This document shows positions 35,940 through 47,486 of a stretch of DNA of 64,000 bases, piece after piece. This DNA is from Conus ventricosus (taxonomy: Eukaryota; Mollusca; Gastropoda; Neogastropoda; Conidae): the NCBI GenBank assembly GCA_018398815.1, contig CM031626.1, positions 42,125,201 to 42,189,200 on the forward strand, written 5' to 3'. Every line of letters begins with the position of its first letter. The first letter of the stretch is position 1. The notes below the pieces were generated by a model. The model did not search any database, was not told where the DNA came from, and was given only the letters and a program-made list of their open reading frames with translations. The translations under genes and the position numbers were made by a program.

Positions 35940-36950
35940 GCCCTGCTGCACAGGTCCTGGTCTGAAGCGCTCTTGAGACAAGTCACACTTCCTTCTTCAT
36001 TTCCTGCAGACTTTCACAGTCTTGACAGTGTGGTGCACAGTTCACTCCCTTTGGCATAAGAACCCAACTAATTGAGTGGAATACAGGTTAAGTCCTCTGA
36101 GCATCAGATACATCCACTGAGATCTTTATCACTGTTGGGTGCCTTTTCAATGTGATTGTCACCGACTCCCAGTTCTCAGCTCTGCCACATTATGTCAGCG
36201 CTTGGCGTCTGATCCTGCAGCTCTGCTCCCCTTACTCTCTCCTCCCAGTGTATTATCTGTCATCAAAGCAGACAGCTGTAACCTGTCAGAATTCACAGGT
36301 TACTAAGGTGTTAAGCAGTTTTAGTATGTTTAAAAAAAATAAAAAATAAAAACTTTCATTAGTGATTGTAATATTTTGAGGTAAAGACATATACTGCTTT
36401 CCACTAGTATTGTTGGTTCTATATGTCTTGTTATTTAGCCGTTTTAGTATTAAGGACACTTTTTATTTTTTACTGCTTGGCCACTTCCTGTTGACTGGTC
36501 TCTTCTGCAAATGTTTTGAGTCAGACAGGTTGGGGAAACGCTGTGTGTGGCTTGGGGGTGCTAATCCAGTGCCCTTTTTGGTGCCTACGCTTTCTTTCTT
36601 CTCTCTGTCACAACCTAAAGTTCTTTTGTCACTAATCGCATTAAAATTGAATCAGTCCATGTTTTAGGTTAATATTGTTGTTTGGATTTTTTGTCTATTT
36701 AATTGTTAATAAAAACTGGAGTATAATCGTAGTGTCAAGAGTTTTGGTTATTTGTGGTCTGGGTCTGTGCGTTTAGGAACCTGGGTTACACAGCCTTGGA
36801 GATTTTCTGTCAAGCTTGTCACTGTCAAATTCGGAGAATTGTCTGTTCTCAGACCCCTGCTTACCCTCTGGTATTATCATCATCATGATCATAACATTCT
36901 TCATCTTCTTAATGGGGGTCAGGACACAGATATCCGGAGCAATTTCAAGA
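35940..36950. other. Intronic sequence, no supported feature
   Basis: No exon, RNA or element recognised. Confidence 0.4.
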
Positions 36951-36956
36951 AGAAAT

Positions 36957-37030
36957 CACACACACCACACACACACACACACACCACTCACACACACACA
37001 CACACACACAACACTCACACTACACACAAC
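36957..37030. repeat. (CA)n microsatellite
   Basis: Interrupted CA repeat. Confidence 0.95.
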
Positions 37031-38180
37031 AATTTTACAAAGGGCGACAGTGAGTCCTGTTTTGTTACCAATTTTATTCATCACTTAGCGCCCTCAATGG
37101 TAATATGATTTTCAGCAATCTGGCATCAGTCGTCTACGTTAATGAATTAATATCATTGTCATGTGCCAAGTGCGAACGGAGACATGTGTTTCCTTTTCAA
37201 GATTTCCTATGCTCCACATTAGGAAGTACTTCAAACCCTTGATATATGCTGGTTGGAAAACTAAAAAAAAACAACAAACAAAAACACAAACACATTGCAA
37301 ACTACTCCAAAATGGCTCTATTTTCAAGAGTCGTAACATCTAAAGATATTACCAGTGCAGAGTGCTGGATGACTGTATTATTAGTAAATGTGTAAGAATA
37401 TTACAAAGTCAGGTGCCTATGCCACTGCCAGACTATTTATGGTCAGGTGCTAGACTTTTTCTTTGGAATGCATTGACTTCTGTTGAAGACTAAGAATCAC
37501 TCTGGAGAAAAACTGCCCAAATTACCAACAGTTGTAAATTTAGTCTGAGGAATGACAGTTGTGTATGGTGTATATGGTTTAGAATTTATAGTGCCACAAA
37601 TAATTCTGAAACGATCTGTACACTGCGGGTCTTAGATGCATAGAACTATATTTCAAGAAGGAAGGAATTTGGTCTTGATGCTAAGTGACAAAACAGTCCT
37701 GGGGGGCTATTCTGCTAGGACCAGAGAGGCACCAAACATTATCCAGCCCTCACCGTCACCCTCCGATCTCCACAAATGTGCATGTCCCAAACTGGCATAA
37801 CGGCATATTCATCCATCAGTCACTGGAAACTTGTTTTTTGCAACTGCAGGAGGGAAACACATGAAGTCGGACACTGCTGCTGGCTGTTAAGCTATAAAAG
37901 AAGTAGAATAAGCTGAAACTTTGAACAATATTTTGTGAGTATTGTTTTCATTTTTCTCGCTATCACCCCACTTTGTTGTGTCCCTTTAACATCCTTACAA
38001 TTACGGAGTTACAAAAGGAAAAAATAAACAAACCAAAAACAAAGATCACCGAATGAAGACAGAAAAATAAAAAAAATAAAAATCAAAGACAGGAAGGAAA
38101 GAAGAACGACTGAATAAAAGTGAGAACAAAAAAAGGAAAAGAGAAACTAAGAAGAACGGAGGATAAAAGGAAATTAGACA
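37031..38180. other. Intronic sequence, no supported feature
   Basis: A-rich, purine-biased near 38030-38170, just downstream of the 38.2 kb exon donor. Confidence 0.4.
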
Positions 38181-38188
38181 TTACTCAC

Positions 38189-38312
38189 ACCAATAAACTG
38201 GTCGTTCACTCTTTTTTCTTTCTGGCAGTCGGAAGACATGGCAGCAAACTTGTTCTTCCATTGTAGGCACTCCGCTGCCAGTTCGCCGTCTTCTTCTGAC
38301 TCATGCCGACAT
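38189..38312 (-). CDS. HSF2BP: HSF2BP internal exon, coiled coil
   Basis: This 124-bp candidate exon has acceptor GTGTAG (38313-38318, poor pyrimidine tract) and strong donor GTGAGT (38183-38188). It reads CRHESEEDGELAAECLQWKN and then KFAAMSSDCQKEKRVNDQFIG. It is an acidic-to-basic coiled coil that ends in phase 0 and joins EVSELQK of the 33.6 kb exon without a gap. The spacing matches the vertebrate coiled coil (..DCEHFKARLETVQADN..). The acceptor needs a two-base overhang that the 46.4 kb exon does not supply as written. A 90-bp minisatellite (38310-38790) starts at the acceptor itself. Confidence 0.75.
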
Positions 38313-38790
38313 CTACACACATCATTATGAAGCAGTGGTATCCTCTGCCTCCTCCTCCCCTCATCAATACCAGTATCATCATCATCATCATTTATATACC
38401 CATAACAAACACACATCATTATGAAGCAGTGGTATCCTCCTCCTCCTCCTCATCATCAATACCAGTATCATATCATCATCATTTATATCCCACAACAACA
38501 CACATCGTCATGATCTTCATCATCTTCATCCTCCCCTCATCAATACCAGTATCATCATCATCATCATTTATATACCCACAACACACATCGTCATGATCTT
38601 CATCATCCTCATCCTCCCCCTCATCAATACCAGTATCATCATCATCATCATTTATATACCCACAACAACACACATCATTATGAAGCAGTGGTATCCTCCT
38701 CCTCCTCCTCATCAATACCAGTATCATCATCATCATCATTTATATACCCACAACAACACACATCGTCATGATCTTCATCATCCTCATCCT
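38313..38790. repeat. About 90-bp minisatellite with (ATC)n core
   Basis: Units hold CACACATCATTATGAAGCAG or CGTCATGATCTTCATCATCC, then CATCAATACCAGTATCATCA and TTTATATACCCACAACA. It begins at the acceptor of the 38.2 kb exon. Confidence 0.9.
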
Positions 38791-39139
38791 CATCGATCAG
38801 CATAAAATCTTTCATTCTGTGGCTCTTCTTGTCCTGCTCTCATGGCGTCCTCTGTTTCAACTTCTTCTGTTATGGCCTTTGTGAGTTCATGTCGTGGTTG
38901 CTGGTATTCGCGAGTTCATGGGTTGTCAGTGGACGGATGTGGTGAACTTTCTGATGGGGGATGTTCATTCAGACTGGTGCCATGACCAAATAATGACTGT
39001 CGTCAGTTAGGGGCCTGAGTATGTGGTGTCCTAGGAATGCTGGATCTGAACAGGCACCACTGAACACCGCCGAGATGACACAGCAACAGTGCAGTGCCTC
39101 CGTTGGTGGGTTGCTTTATGATGATTTGATATTGGTTCT

Positions 39140-39140
<1 letters not shown>
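38790..39140 (+). mobile_element. Truncated copy of the long tRNA-headed SINE
   Basis: It matches 63030-63390 in order (GATCAGCAT, CCTGCTCTCATGG, GTCAGTTAGGGGCCTGAGTA-like, AGTGCAGTGCCTCC). The (ATC)n array replaces its 5' part and (GT)n follows it. Confidence 0.65.

Positions 39141-39190
<50 letters not shown>
39141..39190. repeat. (GT)n microsatellite
   Basis: Pure GT repeat, about 24 units. Confidence 0.95.
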
Positions 39191-39394
39191 CGAGCGCATG
39201 TGCACAGGTGTCCAACTGGCACACAACAGCCTATTCTTGTGCAAACCATGGAATGAGATTTAACACACATGCAAGTTGTTGTTTCATGTTAACGTTTACA
39301 CACCGACCCCAGCTTAAAGTTTCATCCAATGGACTAAGAGAAGATGGGAACATCTAAGGAGATGGTGACTTGGAAAGAGAAAAAATCTGACCTA

Positions 39395-39550
39395 GCTGTC
39401 TCCGGTAAGGACTGAACCCAGGGTCCCTGGATCACGGAAACATTCCATCGCCCACTAGAGCGACCAGCAAGGTAAGGTAATGTTGCTTATAACCCAGCCA
39501 GCTGCAAAGGGCCCTATTAGGGCTGTCACCGCATTGAAGTCAACTCACAA
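39395..39550 (-). mobile_element. Two abutting SINE pieces: LINE-type 3' tail then a tRNA-like head
   Basis: On the minus strand 39550-39475 carries the GTGACAGCCCTAATAGGGCC...GGGTTATAAGCAAC tail. 39470-39395 carries an A-box-like GCTCTAGTGGGCGA and a B-box-like GGGTTCAGTCC, that is, the head of another tRNA-derived SINE. Confidence 0.5.
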
Positions 39551-39817
39551 GTCATTATTGAAAAAAAAAAAAATTCACACAACCCTTTAAAACATACCTT
39601 CTAAACACACACTGGAAATTTTGTTGAAAATCTTTCCTCTATAAAATCTTACATCAGATGAAAAATGTTAATCTCTTTCAGGAATAAAAAAAAATCACAT
39701 CAGGTGGGACATCTCTGAACAAGGTTTTCATGGTGTCTGCTGTAAAGTGTTTATGTCTCACAAAATTCAAGTCTTAACACTCAACAAGAATATGTTTCAC
39801 TGTGAATGAAACATGTT

Positions 39818-40115
39818 GTTGTTGTCGTACCCTGGCTAAAAGACTCCAGGGATCATCCAAACAGCCGAAGTACTTGAACACTATGGTACAAATGCATCAG
39901 CTGGGGATGAGAACATTACGTGTGTGACCGTGTTTGATTACCCTGCCACATGGGCAGCCACACTCCGACTTGGAGGGATTTTAGAGACTGATAATGTTAT
40001 GCTAGGAGCTTGTCAAGACTGAAGACAATCCCGCATAACTATGCAGAGCATAACAACATTTTGATGTAGCCTTGATGTTCTACTTCTAGCCTATGTCAAT
40101 TGGCCTGACACAACC
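39818..40115 (-). mobile_element. CAA-tailed dispersed repeat, copy 1
   Basis: About 300 bp, in reverse orientation relative to 47487-47808. It contains ACTCCAGGGATCATCCAAAC, AAATGCATCAGCTGGGGATG and ATTTTAGAGACTGATAATG, and starts with GTTGTTGTTGTCG (the tail). No tRNA promoter boxes recognised. Confidence 0.8.
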
Positions 40116-41170
40116 TTAAGCCAAGGCGGTGAATGGAACATGACATGGAATGCACCACGGAGCCTCTTCACCTTTTAAAAGATAAGAATGGGTGTAAAAG
40201 GAGTGACTTGTATGTAAACGGCACAAAACTGTTTCTTCTTTACGGCTGCCCACTGATGGTGTCTGGCCAGTGGATCTGGAGAACTCTTCAGAGGCAGCTG
40301 CCGATGAATGTTTGCACTCTCTCAATGGTCACGTTGGTTTTCTCCGTCGTTTTCCCCAAGTACCTGCTACATACAGTTAGACTGACTTCATTCTGCAACT
40401 GAACAGCTGCCTTTGTACGGCGGTCTACATGTTTATAACTCCCAATGTTTATGAGCTAAGAGAATGCTGCTCTTGCCTTGCCGATTCCTGTTGGGACTTC
40501 CATGTCTGTGCCGCCCCGCTCGTCAATGACAGTGCCCAGGTAAGATGGATGTTCCAACCTCGTCAACAGCGCACCCCTTCAAACTAATTGGATTAATCTG
40601 AGTGTACTGATCATCAGAACCTTGGATGAATGTTAACCTTTTCCCGATGATGTTCTCGACTACACAGACCCGATTGTGCAGGTCGCCCAAGATCCACACA
40701 TTTTGTAGAGGCTGTTGCATGCTGGTATCCCTATTGCGTATCCCTATTCAGATCACGGGGGTCTTGTAAGACCCACACCCGATAAAGAGTGGTTCAGCAG
40801 CTTATTCCTCACCTGATGGCACGGTTCATGTGCAACCCGATGTATGGGACCTGGGGGAACCACGACTAATTATGCTGATAACTGATTGTGCCCATACATG
40901 AAACTTCTGTGACCAACGTCTATTAAGATCGTTGACAAACTCCTAAGATTTTGTGAGCATAGCTCTATTCGTTCACACAATATGATGTTTTTATTGAGTC
41001 ACTGGGTCATGGCAGACCCAGGAAGCCCGGTAAAGGTTAGATTAATGCAAAGTCCGGGTCATCCAGGATGGTCATGAATGTCCACTGGATTCTGTTTCTC
41101 CTCTGTGCTGTTGTGGTCGTCATGACCCAGTCAATGACCCATAGAAACAGGAAACAGAATGTCCAACAGC
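40116..41170 (-). pseudogene. Degraded RTE-like LINE reverse transcriptase
   Basis: The minus-strand reading shows LDDPDFALI (near 41045-41075, a decayed LDDLDFADD catalytic box), then YLGTVIDERGGTDMEVPTGI and GKARAAFS (near 40440-40545), then IERVQTFIGSCL and LQIHWPDTISGQ (near 40240-40335). These are successive palm, thumb and tail motifs of RTE-like endonuclease-reverse transcriptases. Stops and frame changes separate them, and the catalytic DD is lost. Clade placement is by motif only. Confidence 0.7.
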
Positions 41171-41334
41171 CAGGCTGGACTCCAGTCTTACCTGGAAACT
41201 GCTGGTGTGCTGTCTTCCAGGAATTGCCTTGCAGGTGATTCCTTTATTGGTTAACCTTTTGGAGCGGTACCCCTTAATGTCTGAGCACATTCCAGAGAAA
41301 CTCTATGATCCTTGTTGTTATACTTTCACAGTCA

Positions 41335-41440
41335 GTGACTATCATCATCACCATCATTATCACAACTATTTCATTATCATCACCATCACTATCACCATCA
41401 TTAGAACCCCCTATCATAGCCATCCTCATCATCATAAAAA
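41335..41440. repeat. (ATC)n-rich low complexity
   Basis: Interrupted ATCATC/ACCATC triplets. Confidence 0.8.
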
Positions 41441-41896
41441 TCTTATCAACCGCTTCGTTTGACTGACCCCCCAAATTCCACAAACTCATTATTTTGACAG
41501 AAATGGATTGCAAAAAGCACCAGACAGCAACACAGCACTGGTTGTACACAGGAAGGGGAGGTGGGGAAAGTGACAAGCAGACAGGCCAGAGACAGGAAGA
41601 GGAGGTGGAGGGGAGGGGCGAGAAGTGGGAAAGAGGGGCTGAAAGAGAAACTCAGATATATAAACAAAGTCAGAGTGACAGAAACACTGATACAAAGACA
41701 AAGTGTGAGACAAAGAGACAGACAGTCAGGCCTAGATACACAGGGGAAAAGAGACAGAGACTAAAGAGATGGACAAAAAGGGAAAGAGAACTGTATGGGA
41801 ACAAAGTGAGATGGATACCCAGAAACAAAACAGAAACATAATAATACACTCTATGACCATCACAATACTGCACACTTTGCTGCCAGCAAGTCACTA

Positions 41897-41899
<3 letters not shown>

Positions 41900-41933
<34 letters not shown>

Positions 41934-42039
41934 CACACACACACACACACAGAGTTGCACTGTGCATGTGTGTGTGTGAGATAATATAAGCAACATTATC
42001 TCACACACACACATGCACAGAGCAACAATGCACGGACAA

Positions 42040-42095
<56 letters not shown>

Positions 42096-42134
42096 ACACA
42101 CATACACATGCACAAATACACACACACACACACA

Positions 42135-42165
<31 letters not shown>

Positions 42166-42190
42166 CACACCACACACGACACGAATAAAC
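41900..42190. repeat. (CA)n/(GT)n cluster
   Basis: CA blocks at 41900-41953 and 42040-42180 with a small inverted segment (TGTGTGTGAGATAATATAAG...TTATCTCACACACA) between them at about 41967-42013. Confidence 0.9.
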
Positions 42191-42448
42191 ACACACATGT
42201 ATGTCATGTACCATGCTGCAGTGACACCACAGTCTTGGCGGCAGTCAACCCACTGCGTAACACTGCAGGCAACACATGCTGTAGGTTGGTTGTCACTGCC
42301 TTCAACCGCTGCACTGTCTCTCTGGCCACCGTCACTCCATCGGACTGTCCGTGCGTCTGCTGAGCGTGTCAAATGACAGACGACAGAATGCAGTGAAAAC
42401 TCTCCAACATGATGATACCAGTGGGACAAGCATACATCATTTCCTGGC

Positions 42449-42767
42449 ATCACTGTTCTTGTTGCTGTACCCGGGCTAAAAGACTCCAGGGATCATCCAA
42501 ACAGCCGAACTACTTGAACGCTATGGTACAAATGCATCAGCTGGGGATGAGAACATGACGTGTGTGACCGTTTTTGATTACCCCGCCACGTGGGCAACCA
42601 CTCTCCGACGTCCAGGGATTTTAGAGACTGATAATGTAATGCTAGGAGCTTGTCATGACTGAAGGCAATCCCCGCATAACTATGCAGAGCATAACAACAT
42701 TTTAATGTAGCCTCAGTGTTCTAGCCTATGTCAATTGGTCTGACACAGCCTAAGCCTAGGCAGGCTG
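42449..42767 (-). mobile_element. CAA-tailed dispersed repeat, copy 2
   Basis: Nearly the same as copy 1 over its whole length, ending GACACAGCCTAAGCCTAGGC. The tail is reduced to TTGTTGCTG. Confidence 0.8.
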
Positions 42768-43054
42768 ACATATCTACACACTTTGATGATGCAGTATCAG
42801 TCCAATGCATGGTCATACAATGGCACTAGCTCATTATGTCCTCAGCTCTCCTGACACCACCCTCTCTGCATTCCCTATCTTCCCTCACCATGCCTGTTAT
42901 GCCCCCCTTCTCTCGCGACATCCCCCTTGCCCCCAACCCCTTCACTCTTTTCTCTCCACTCTTGTCAGTCTTTGCCACACATATGGGTACAGTCGCTCGT
43001 AACACGCACATCCCTGTGTATAACTCCCCTCACCTCCACACCAGAAACGCACGT

Positions 43055-43057
<3 letters not shown>

Positions 43058-43117
<60 letters not shown>

Positions 43118-43225
43118 CACACACACGCACGCACACATACACACACACACACATATTACACACACACGCACAAACACACACTCACACATATCATACACAC
43201 ACATGCACACACACACAAACACGTG
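43058..43225. repeat. (CA)n microsatellite
   Basis: Long interrupted CA repeat. Confidence 0.95.
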
Positions 43226-43261
43226 TGAGTTCATGCATAAGACCTCAACCTCATCCAAAAG

Positions 43262-43631
43262 ACTCTGCCTTGGCTTTAGACTGTGTCAGGCCAACTGACA
43301 TAGGCTAGAACACCAAGGCTACATCAAAATGTTATGCTGTGTCAAACCAACTGACATAGGCTAGAACACCAAGGCTACATCAACATGTTGTTATGCTCTG
43401 CATAGTTATGCGGGGATTGTCTTCAGTTGTGACAAGCTCGTAGCATAACATTATCAGTCTCCAAAATCCCCCAGAGTGTGGCTGCCCATGTGGCGGGTAA
43501 TCAAAAACGGTCACACACGTAATGTTCTCATCCTTAGCTGATGCATTTGTACCATAGTATTCAAGTGTTTCAGCTGTTCAGATGATCCCTGGAGTCTTTT
43601 AGCCAGGATACGACAACAACAACAACAACAT
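43262..43631 (+). mobile_element. CAA-tailed dispersed repeat, copy 3, with internal duplication
   Basis: It starts CTCTGCCTTGGCTTTAGACT and ends with (CAA)5. The piece CAACTGACATAGGCTAGAAC followed by ACCAAGGCTACATCAA occurs twice in tandem (about 43290-43390), which other copies lack. Confidence 0.8.
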
Positions 43632-43741
43632 CCAAAAGACTAGGAAAGGGTTGGACTCTACACAGGTGTTAACTCAGAAGAAAGTATCTCTTTTTCGCTG
43701 ATCCTCTTGAGCGCAAGTCAAAACCTGGACCTTGTAACAAA

Positions 43742-44550
43742 AGTATGGGGCTCCTTTGTTTGGTGGTGAAGCATCAGACTCCTCTCCTGAGGCCCAGGGT
43801 TTGACTCCCTCTTGATACTGTTAGGCTGAAAGAGATTTTCTCGTTCAGACTCCAGTCACCTTCTATTCTATTGAATGAGGTGTTTGAAGTTTGAATGCAT
43901 GCATGACAAAAATCTTGTATGCATGTTAAATCCTGTTCCACCTTTCAGAGGAAAAATGGCCGTCAAGTGGGAATTGAACCCCAGACTTTCAAACAACATT
44001 CTGCCACCTCACCCGCTATGCTAACAGGCCCTTACTCTTGCTCCAAGCAGTAAACGAACACCTCAATAAACACTTCCTTTTTTCAGTTTAAAATAAGTCT
44101 GCGAGCATTCTAATTTCTACCAGCGGCCATGGTGTACCGTTAGTGTCACGGGCTTTAAAGCTGGACTGTCACGAGTTTGATTCTTTTCACTGTCATTGAT
44201 GTATTTCTAAGAACTTTCAGTTGATAGAGCATCGTACTCGCAATCCTGGGGTTGCGGGTTTGCATCTCCGCCGGGCCGTTTCGGTACAGGGGGATTTTTC
44301 CCTCGGAGTTAACATTGGTTCTGACTCCATTCCCCCCACAGTCCTTCGAATGCTACTATAACTGAGGTTCTGTGCGTGAACGCATGCACAACATCTTGCA
44401 CACACGTAAAATCCCATCACCAACTTTCGGAAGAGAAGGCCACTTTGGCCGTTGGTATGGATGACACATTACACATAGCATGCACCTTCCCTGAAGCTGG
44501 TGTATGGCTGCCTTAATGGCGGAATAAAAAATGGTCATACATACAAAAGT
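43742..44550. mobile_element. Cluster of tRNA-derived SINE heads
   Basis: Four tRNA-like segments follow one another. 43755-43815 (+): GGTGGTGAAGCATC and AGGGTTTGACTCC. 43960-44030 (-): TTAGCATAGCGGG and GGGGTTCAATTCCC. 44128-44195 (+): TGGTGTACCGTTAG and GAGTTTGATTC. 44215-44280 (+): CAGTTGATAGAGCATCG and GCGGGTTTGCATCTCC. The last continues into a ~270-bp body ending GGCTGCCTTAATGGCGGAAT. They resemble A and B boxes of RNA polymerase III promoters but do not fold as intact tRNAs by eye. Confidence 0.6.
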
Positions 44551-44639
44551 GTCAGAATGATCAACATGATGATTGTGGGCATAAAAGAAAAAAGAAGAAA
44601 GAAAGAAGAAGAAGCCCCAGAAAGCTCCCGTCTAGAATT

Positions 44640-45620
44640 GAGCGTGCTGTGGGCTCGAATGAAAAGACTGGAACCACACACCCGAGTTTCTTCCAGTTTA
44701 AATGGATGTGCCTCTGAGAGTATTGCTCAAATTTCCTGACCACTGCAGCAGGTGTGCATGTTTATTTTGATGCTGGAATATGCAGGAAAGCACGCCAAAG
44801 AGTCAGTCCTGCATGTATTTGCAAACCAAACAGAACTCCATAACATCATCTTCATTAGTCTCTTTGATCATCATTAACAAATTTTTAAAAAAAGTCTTCC
44901 AAAGACGATAGGAAATCTGCAAGGGAAGTATGCAATTAGAACTCCTGCTTGTGGAAAGTGACCCTGTTGTTTTCATGGGTCAGATGACATTGGTAGGCAT
45001 TCCAAAAAGTAATCTTATCCAATCTGTCAGCTTAACAGTTCAATTGGACAGAAAAAAAATGCATAAACATGCATGAGAAAATTCACACCTGGGGCAACTG
45101 TAATGCAGACAGTCCATATCTCAATTGCTAGTCTGGTATGCACTTCTGATCAAATATTTGACTTTCCGGATCCATATGTTTGACCCATAAACTGAGAAAA
45201 ACTAACTCTGTTTAAAACGGAAACACAAGCATTATCTTCCCCTGATCTTTTTCCCAGACCAGGCCTTTCCTCTGATCCTCCAGACCTTATACCCTAATCT
45301 CAGGGTGACTCAATTTTGATTTAGTCTCCACATCCACACTACTGACAGCTTGTGTCAAAGTCATCCCTTTTGACAGGGATTGTAGATCGATGGACCACAT
45401 GAATGGGAACATTCACTCACACTAGCTCCATGACTATGCTATCATTGTCAGGAGGGAACTTCCTCGTGGTATCTCGCATTTGTTGGATCTAACAGGCACC
45501 ACACACCGAACACCACCGTGGTTACTCGACAACGCTGTAGCGTCTCCTCGGGAGGGTGTCCTCCAGATGACTTGATACTGATGACTCTGTAGACTGTTGT
45601 TCTGTGTGCTTCCACAGTAC
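44640..45620 (+). mobile_element. Copy of the long tRNA-headed SINE body interrupted by another repeat
   Basis: 44640-44890 matches 62810-63060 and 45440-45610 matches 63240-63400. Between them lies the dispersed repeat also seen at 20215-20600, so an older insertion splits this copy. Confidence 0.6.
44950..45320. repeat. Dispersed repeat, copy 2 (see 20215-20600)
   Basis: Shares GATCAAATATTTGACT, CATTATCTTCCCCTGATCTT and CTGTCAGCTTAACAGTTCAA with copy 1. Confidence 0.6.
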
Positions 45621-45978
45621 ATGTCTGAGTGTGGCTGCATAGGGAGCAGCCAAGAAGAGCAGCAAGCGACTGTCGCTCCAGTGGCAAAGACAATAGGATA
45701 AACAACAGCAAAAAATAGAGCAGGGGGGGGGGGGGAAGACGAGATAATAATCAAGTACTCATGTTTTTTTGTGCATCCAGTCTTCGCTCTGGCTAGGGTC
45801 TACACCCTAAAGTGATATAACATATGGACATGCAAAGATATTGATTAACTGTAGTGTCACTGGAAACACGTTTGGAGAGGAAGAGTACAACATCGATCAG
45901 AATTAGAAAGATGCGACGTGGTGTAAAAGTAAGCAAAATGAGTTGGGTTTCTTTCAGTACTAAAACAAACATGAGTCA

Positions 45979-45979
<1 letters not shown>

Positions 45980-46040
<61 letters not shown>

Positions 46041-46165
46041 CGAGTATACATGGTGTGGGAGAGGCCCAGTGACAGAGCGACATGTAAGACAGACTGAACA
46101 TACATACAAACATACACAAAAAAAGAGATCTAGAGAAAGAGACTGGCGGGATAGACAGGGACACA

Positions 46166-46204
<39 letters not shown>

Positions 46205-46215
46205 ACACACACACA
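45980..46215. repeat. (CA)n microsatellites
   Basis: Two blocks, 45980-46038 and 46163-46213, lie in the intron downstream of the 46.4 kb exon. Confidence 0.95.
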
Positions 46216-46387
46216 GAGTAGACACAAAACAGAGTGAGACAAATACACAGATGGATACGCTTGGAGAAGGAAAGAGAAACTGAGACAAATTAAGGACATG
46301 CAGGTGTACAGATTGAGACATAGGCAAGAAAACAAAATGAGGCAGGGACACAGAAAAAACAACAACCCTTTCTTCCAGAATTCTTAC

Positions 46388-46486
46388 TTTTTTCACATTG
46401 ACCGATTGCTGAACAGTTTGTTGTAACAACTTCCATTCCCTCTGCAGCTCTGTGAAGTTAGCTGTCACTTGTTCACAAACTCCAAT
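46388..46486 (-). CDS. HSF2BP: Probable HSF2BP upstream exon, coiled coil
   Basis: This 99-bp open segment has acceptor GATGGCAG (46487-46494) and consensus donor GTAAGA (46382-46387). It reads IGVCEQVTANFTELQREWKL and then LQQTVQQSVNVKK, a coiled coil of the right length to precede the 38.2 kb exon when compared with the human protein. It ends in phase 0 after an A6 run, while the next exon wants a two-base overhang. One A fewer would restore phase. Homology alone is weak here; strand, splice sites, coiled-coil character and spacing are the support. The remaining ~20-25 N-terminal codons were not found and may lie further upstream or outside the window. Confidence 0.58.
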
Positions 46487-47486
46487 CTGCCATCACAGAA
46501 AAGCACAAAACTTTGAAAAAGCAAAAACTAGAAAGCTAGACCAAAAAAAAAAAATTCTACCAGTGACATTTTCATTTCACTGATTCAATCCAGGATGGTG
46601 AACCCCATCAAGACTCTGTTTGAGCAGACTAACGGAACTATTGTTTTCCCTGTAATTGCGCACACTGCACCACCACTCTATGACTAGCTGTGCGACCTTT
46701 GGTCTCTCCTTTTACTCTTTTCTGTCAGTCCTCTACGTACATAACTGGCCCACACTTGGCAGACATGGCGTGGTGTAAGCAAACCTACACATCGAACTTT
46801 TATGGATCCTTGACAGAAATCAGAATCAAATAATAATGACTGAAGATAAACCTAGCAGTCAAAGTCCCATCTGTATGGCTTGATTTGAATGGGAATATCA
46901 AACCTTATCACCAATAAGCCCCGAGTGTTGTAACGTCTCATTTGTCATATTCATATTTCATGTTCTTTTAGTGATTCCACTGATCAATCAGATTTTTTAA
47001 GATGTTAACATTTTGTGCTACTTTGATGTTAGTAGGAAGTTTGTTCCATAACCTGCAGTCGAAAATCAAAACATTCTTGTGTTAGTACTATTATATTACA
47101 TAACTGTCTGCACTTTCCTTGTTTAATCATAATTTGATAAATGGAAGAAGCCTTTTATATTACAGAAACATTTCAGAAAGAAGCAGATCTCTGATAGTCC
47201 AGACTTATGTTTTCCAAGGTCTGTGCCCATGATCTGCTCTGAGTCACTTGACATTTAAACAAAATGAGGTTAACAATGACACATTCAAGGTTAACATTTG
47301 GCATCCCTCTGAATCCCTATGACCCATTTAGGGTCACTCAGTCTTAAACCTCACATTGGGTCACATCCCATTTGGGGATGGTTGTTTGACTTTAACCCTA
47401 AGGGTTAGTTGCTATAAGAATTCTGGATCATCTGACCTTTAGAGTTGACCCGGGTCAACACAATGCACTGTGAATCAACCTTGCAC

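Larger units (their letters stand above)
7641..46387 (-). other. HSF2BP introns (seven) filled with tandem repeats and transposons
   Basis: The seven introns between the eight exons total about 38 kb. They are dominated by minisatellites at 7.9-8.8, 10.1-12.3, 18.3-18.9, 19.4-19.6, 21.2-28.2, 29.7-31.6, 32.5-33.2, 34.0-35.9 and 38.3-38.8 kb. SINEs, LTR and LINE remnants make up much of the rest. No second gene was recognised inside them. Confidence 0.7.

Noticed and set aside
33906..35986. Three overlapping open frames of about 660-690 codons on the minus strand
   Set aside because: They are the three phases of a 35-bp tandem repeat without stops. There is no start context, domain or splice support for a protein.
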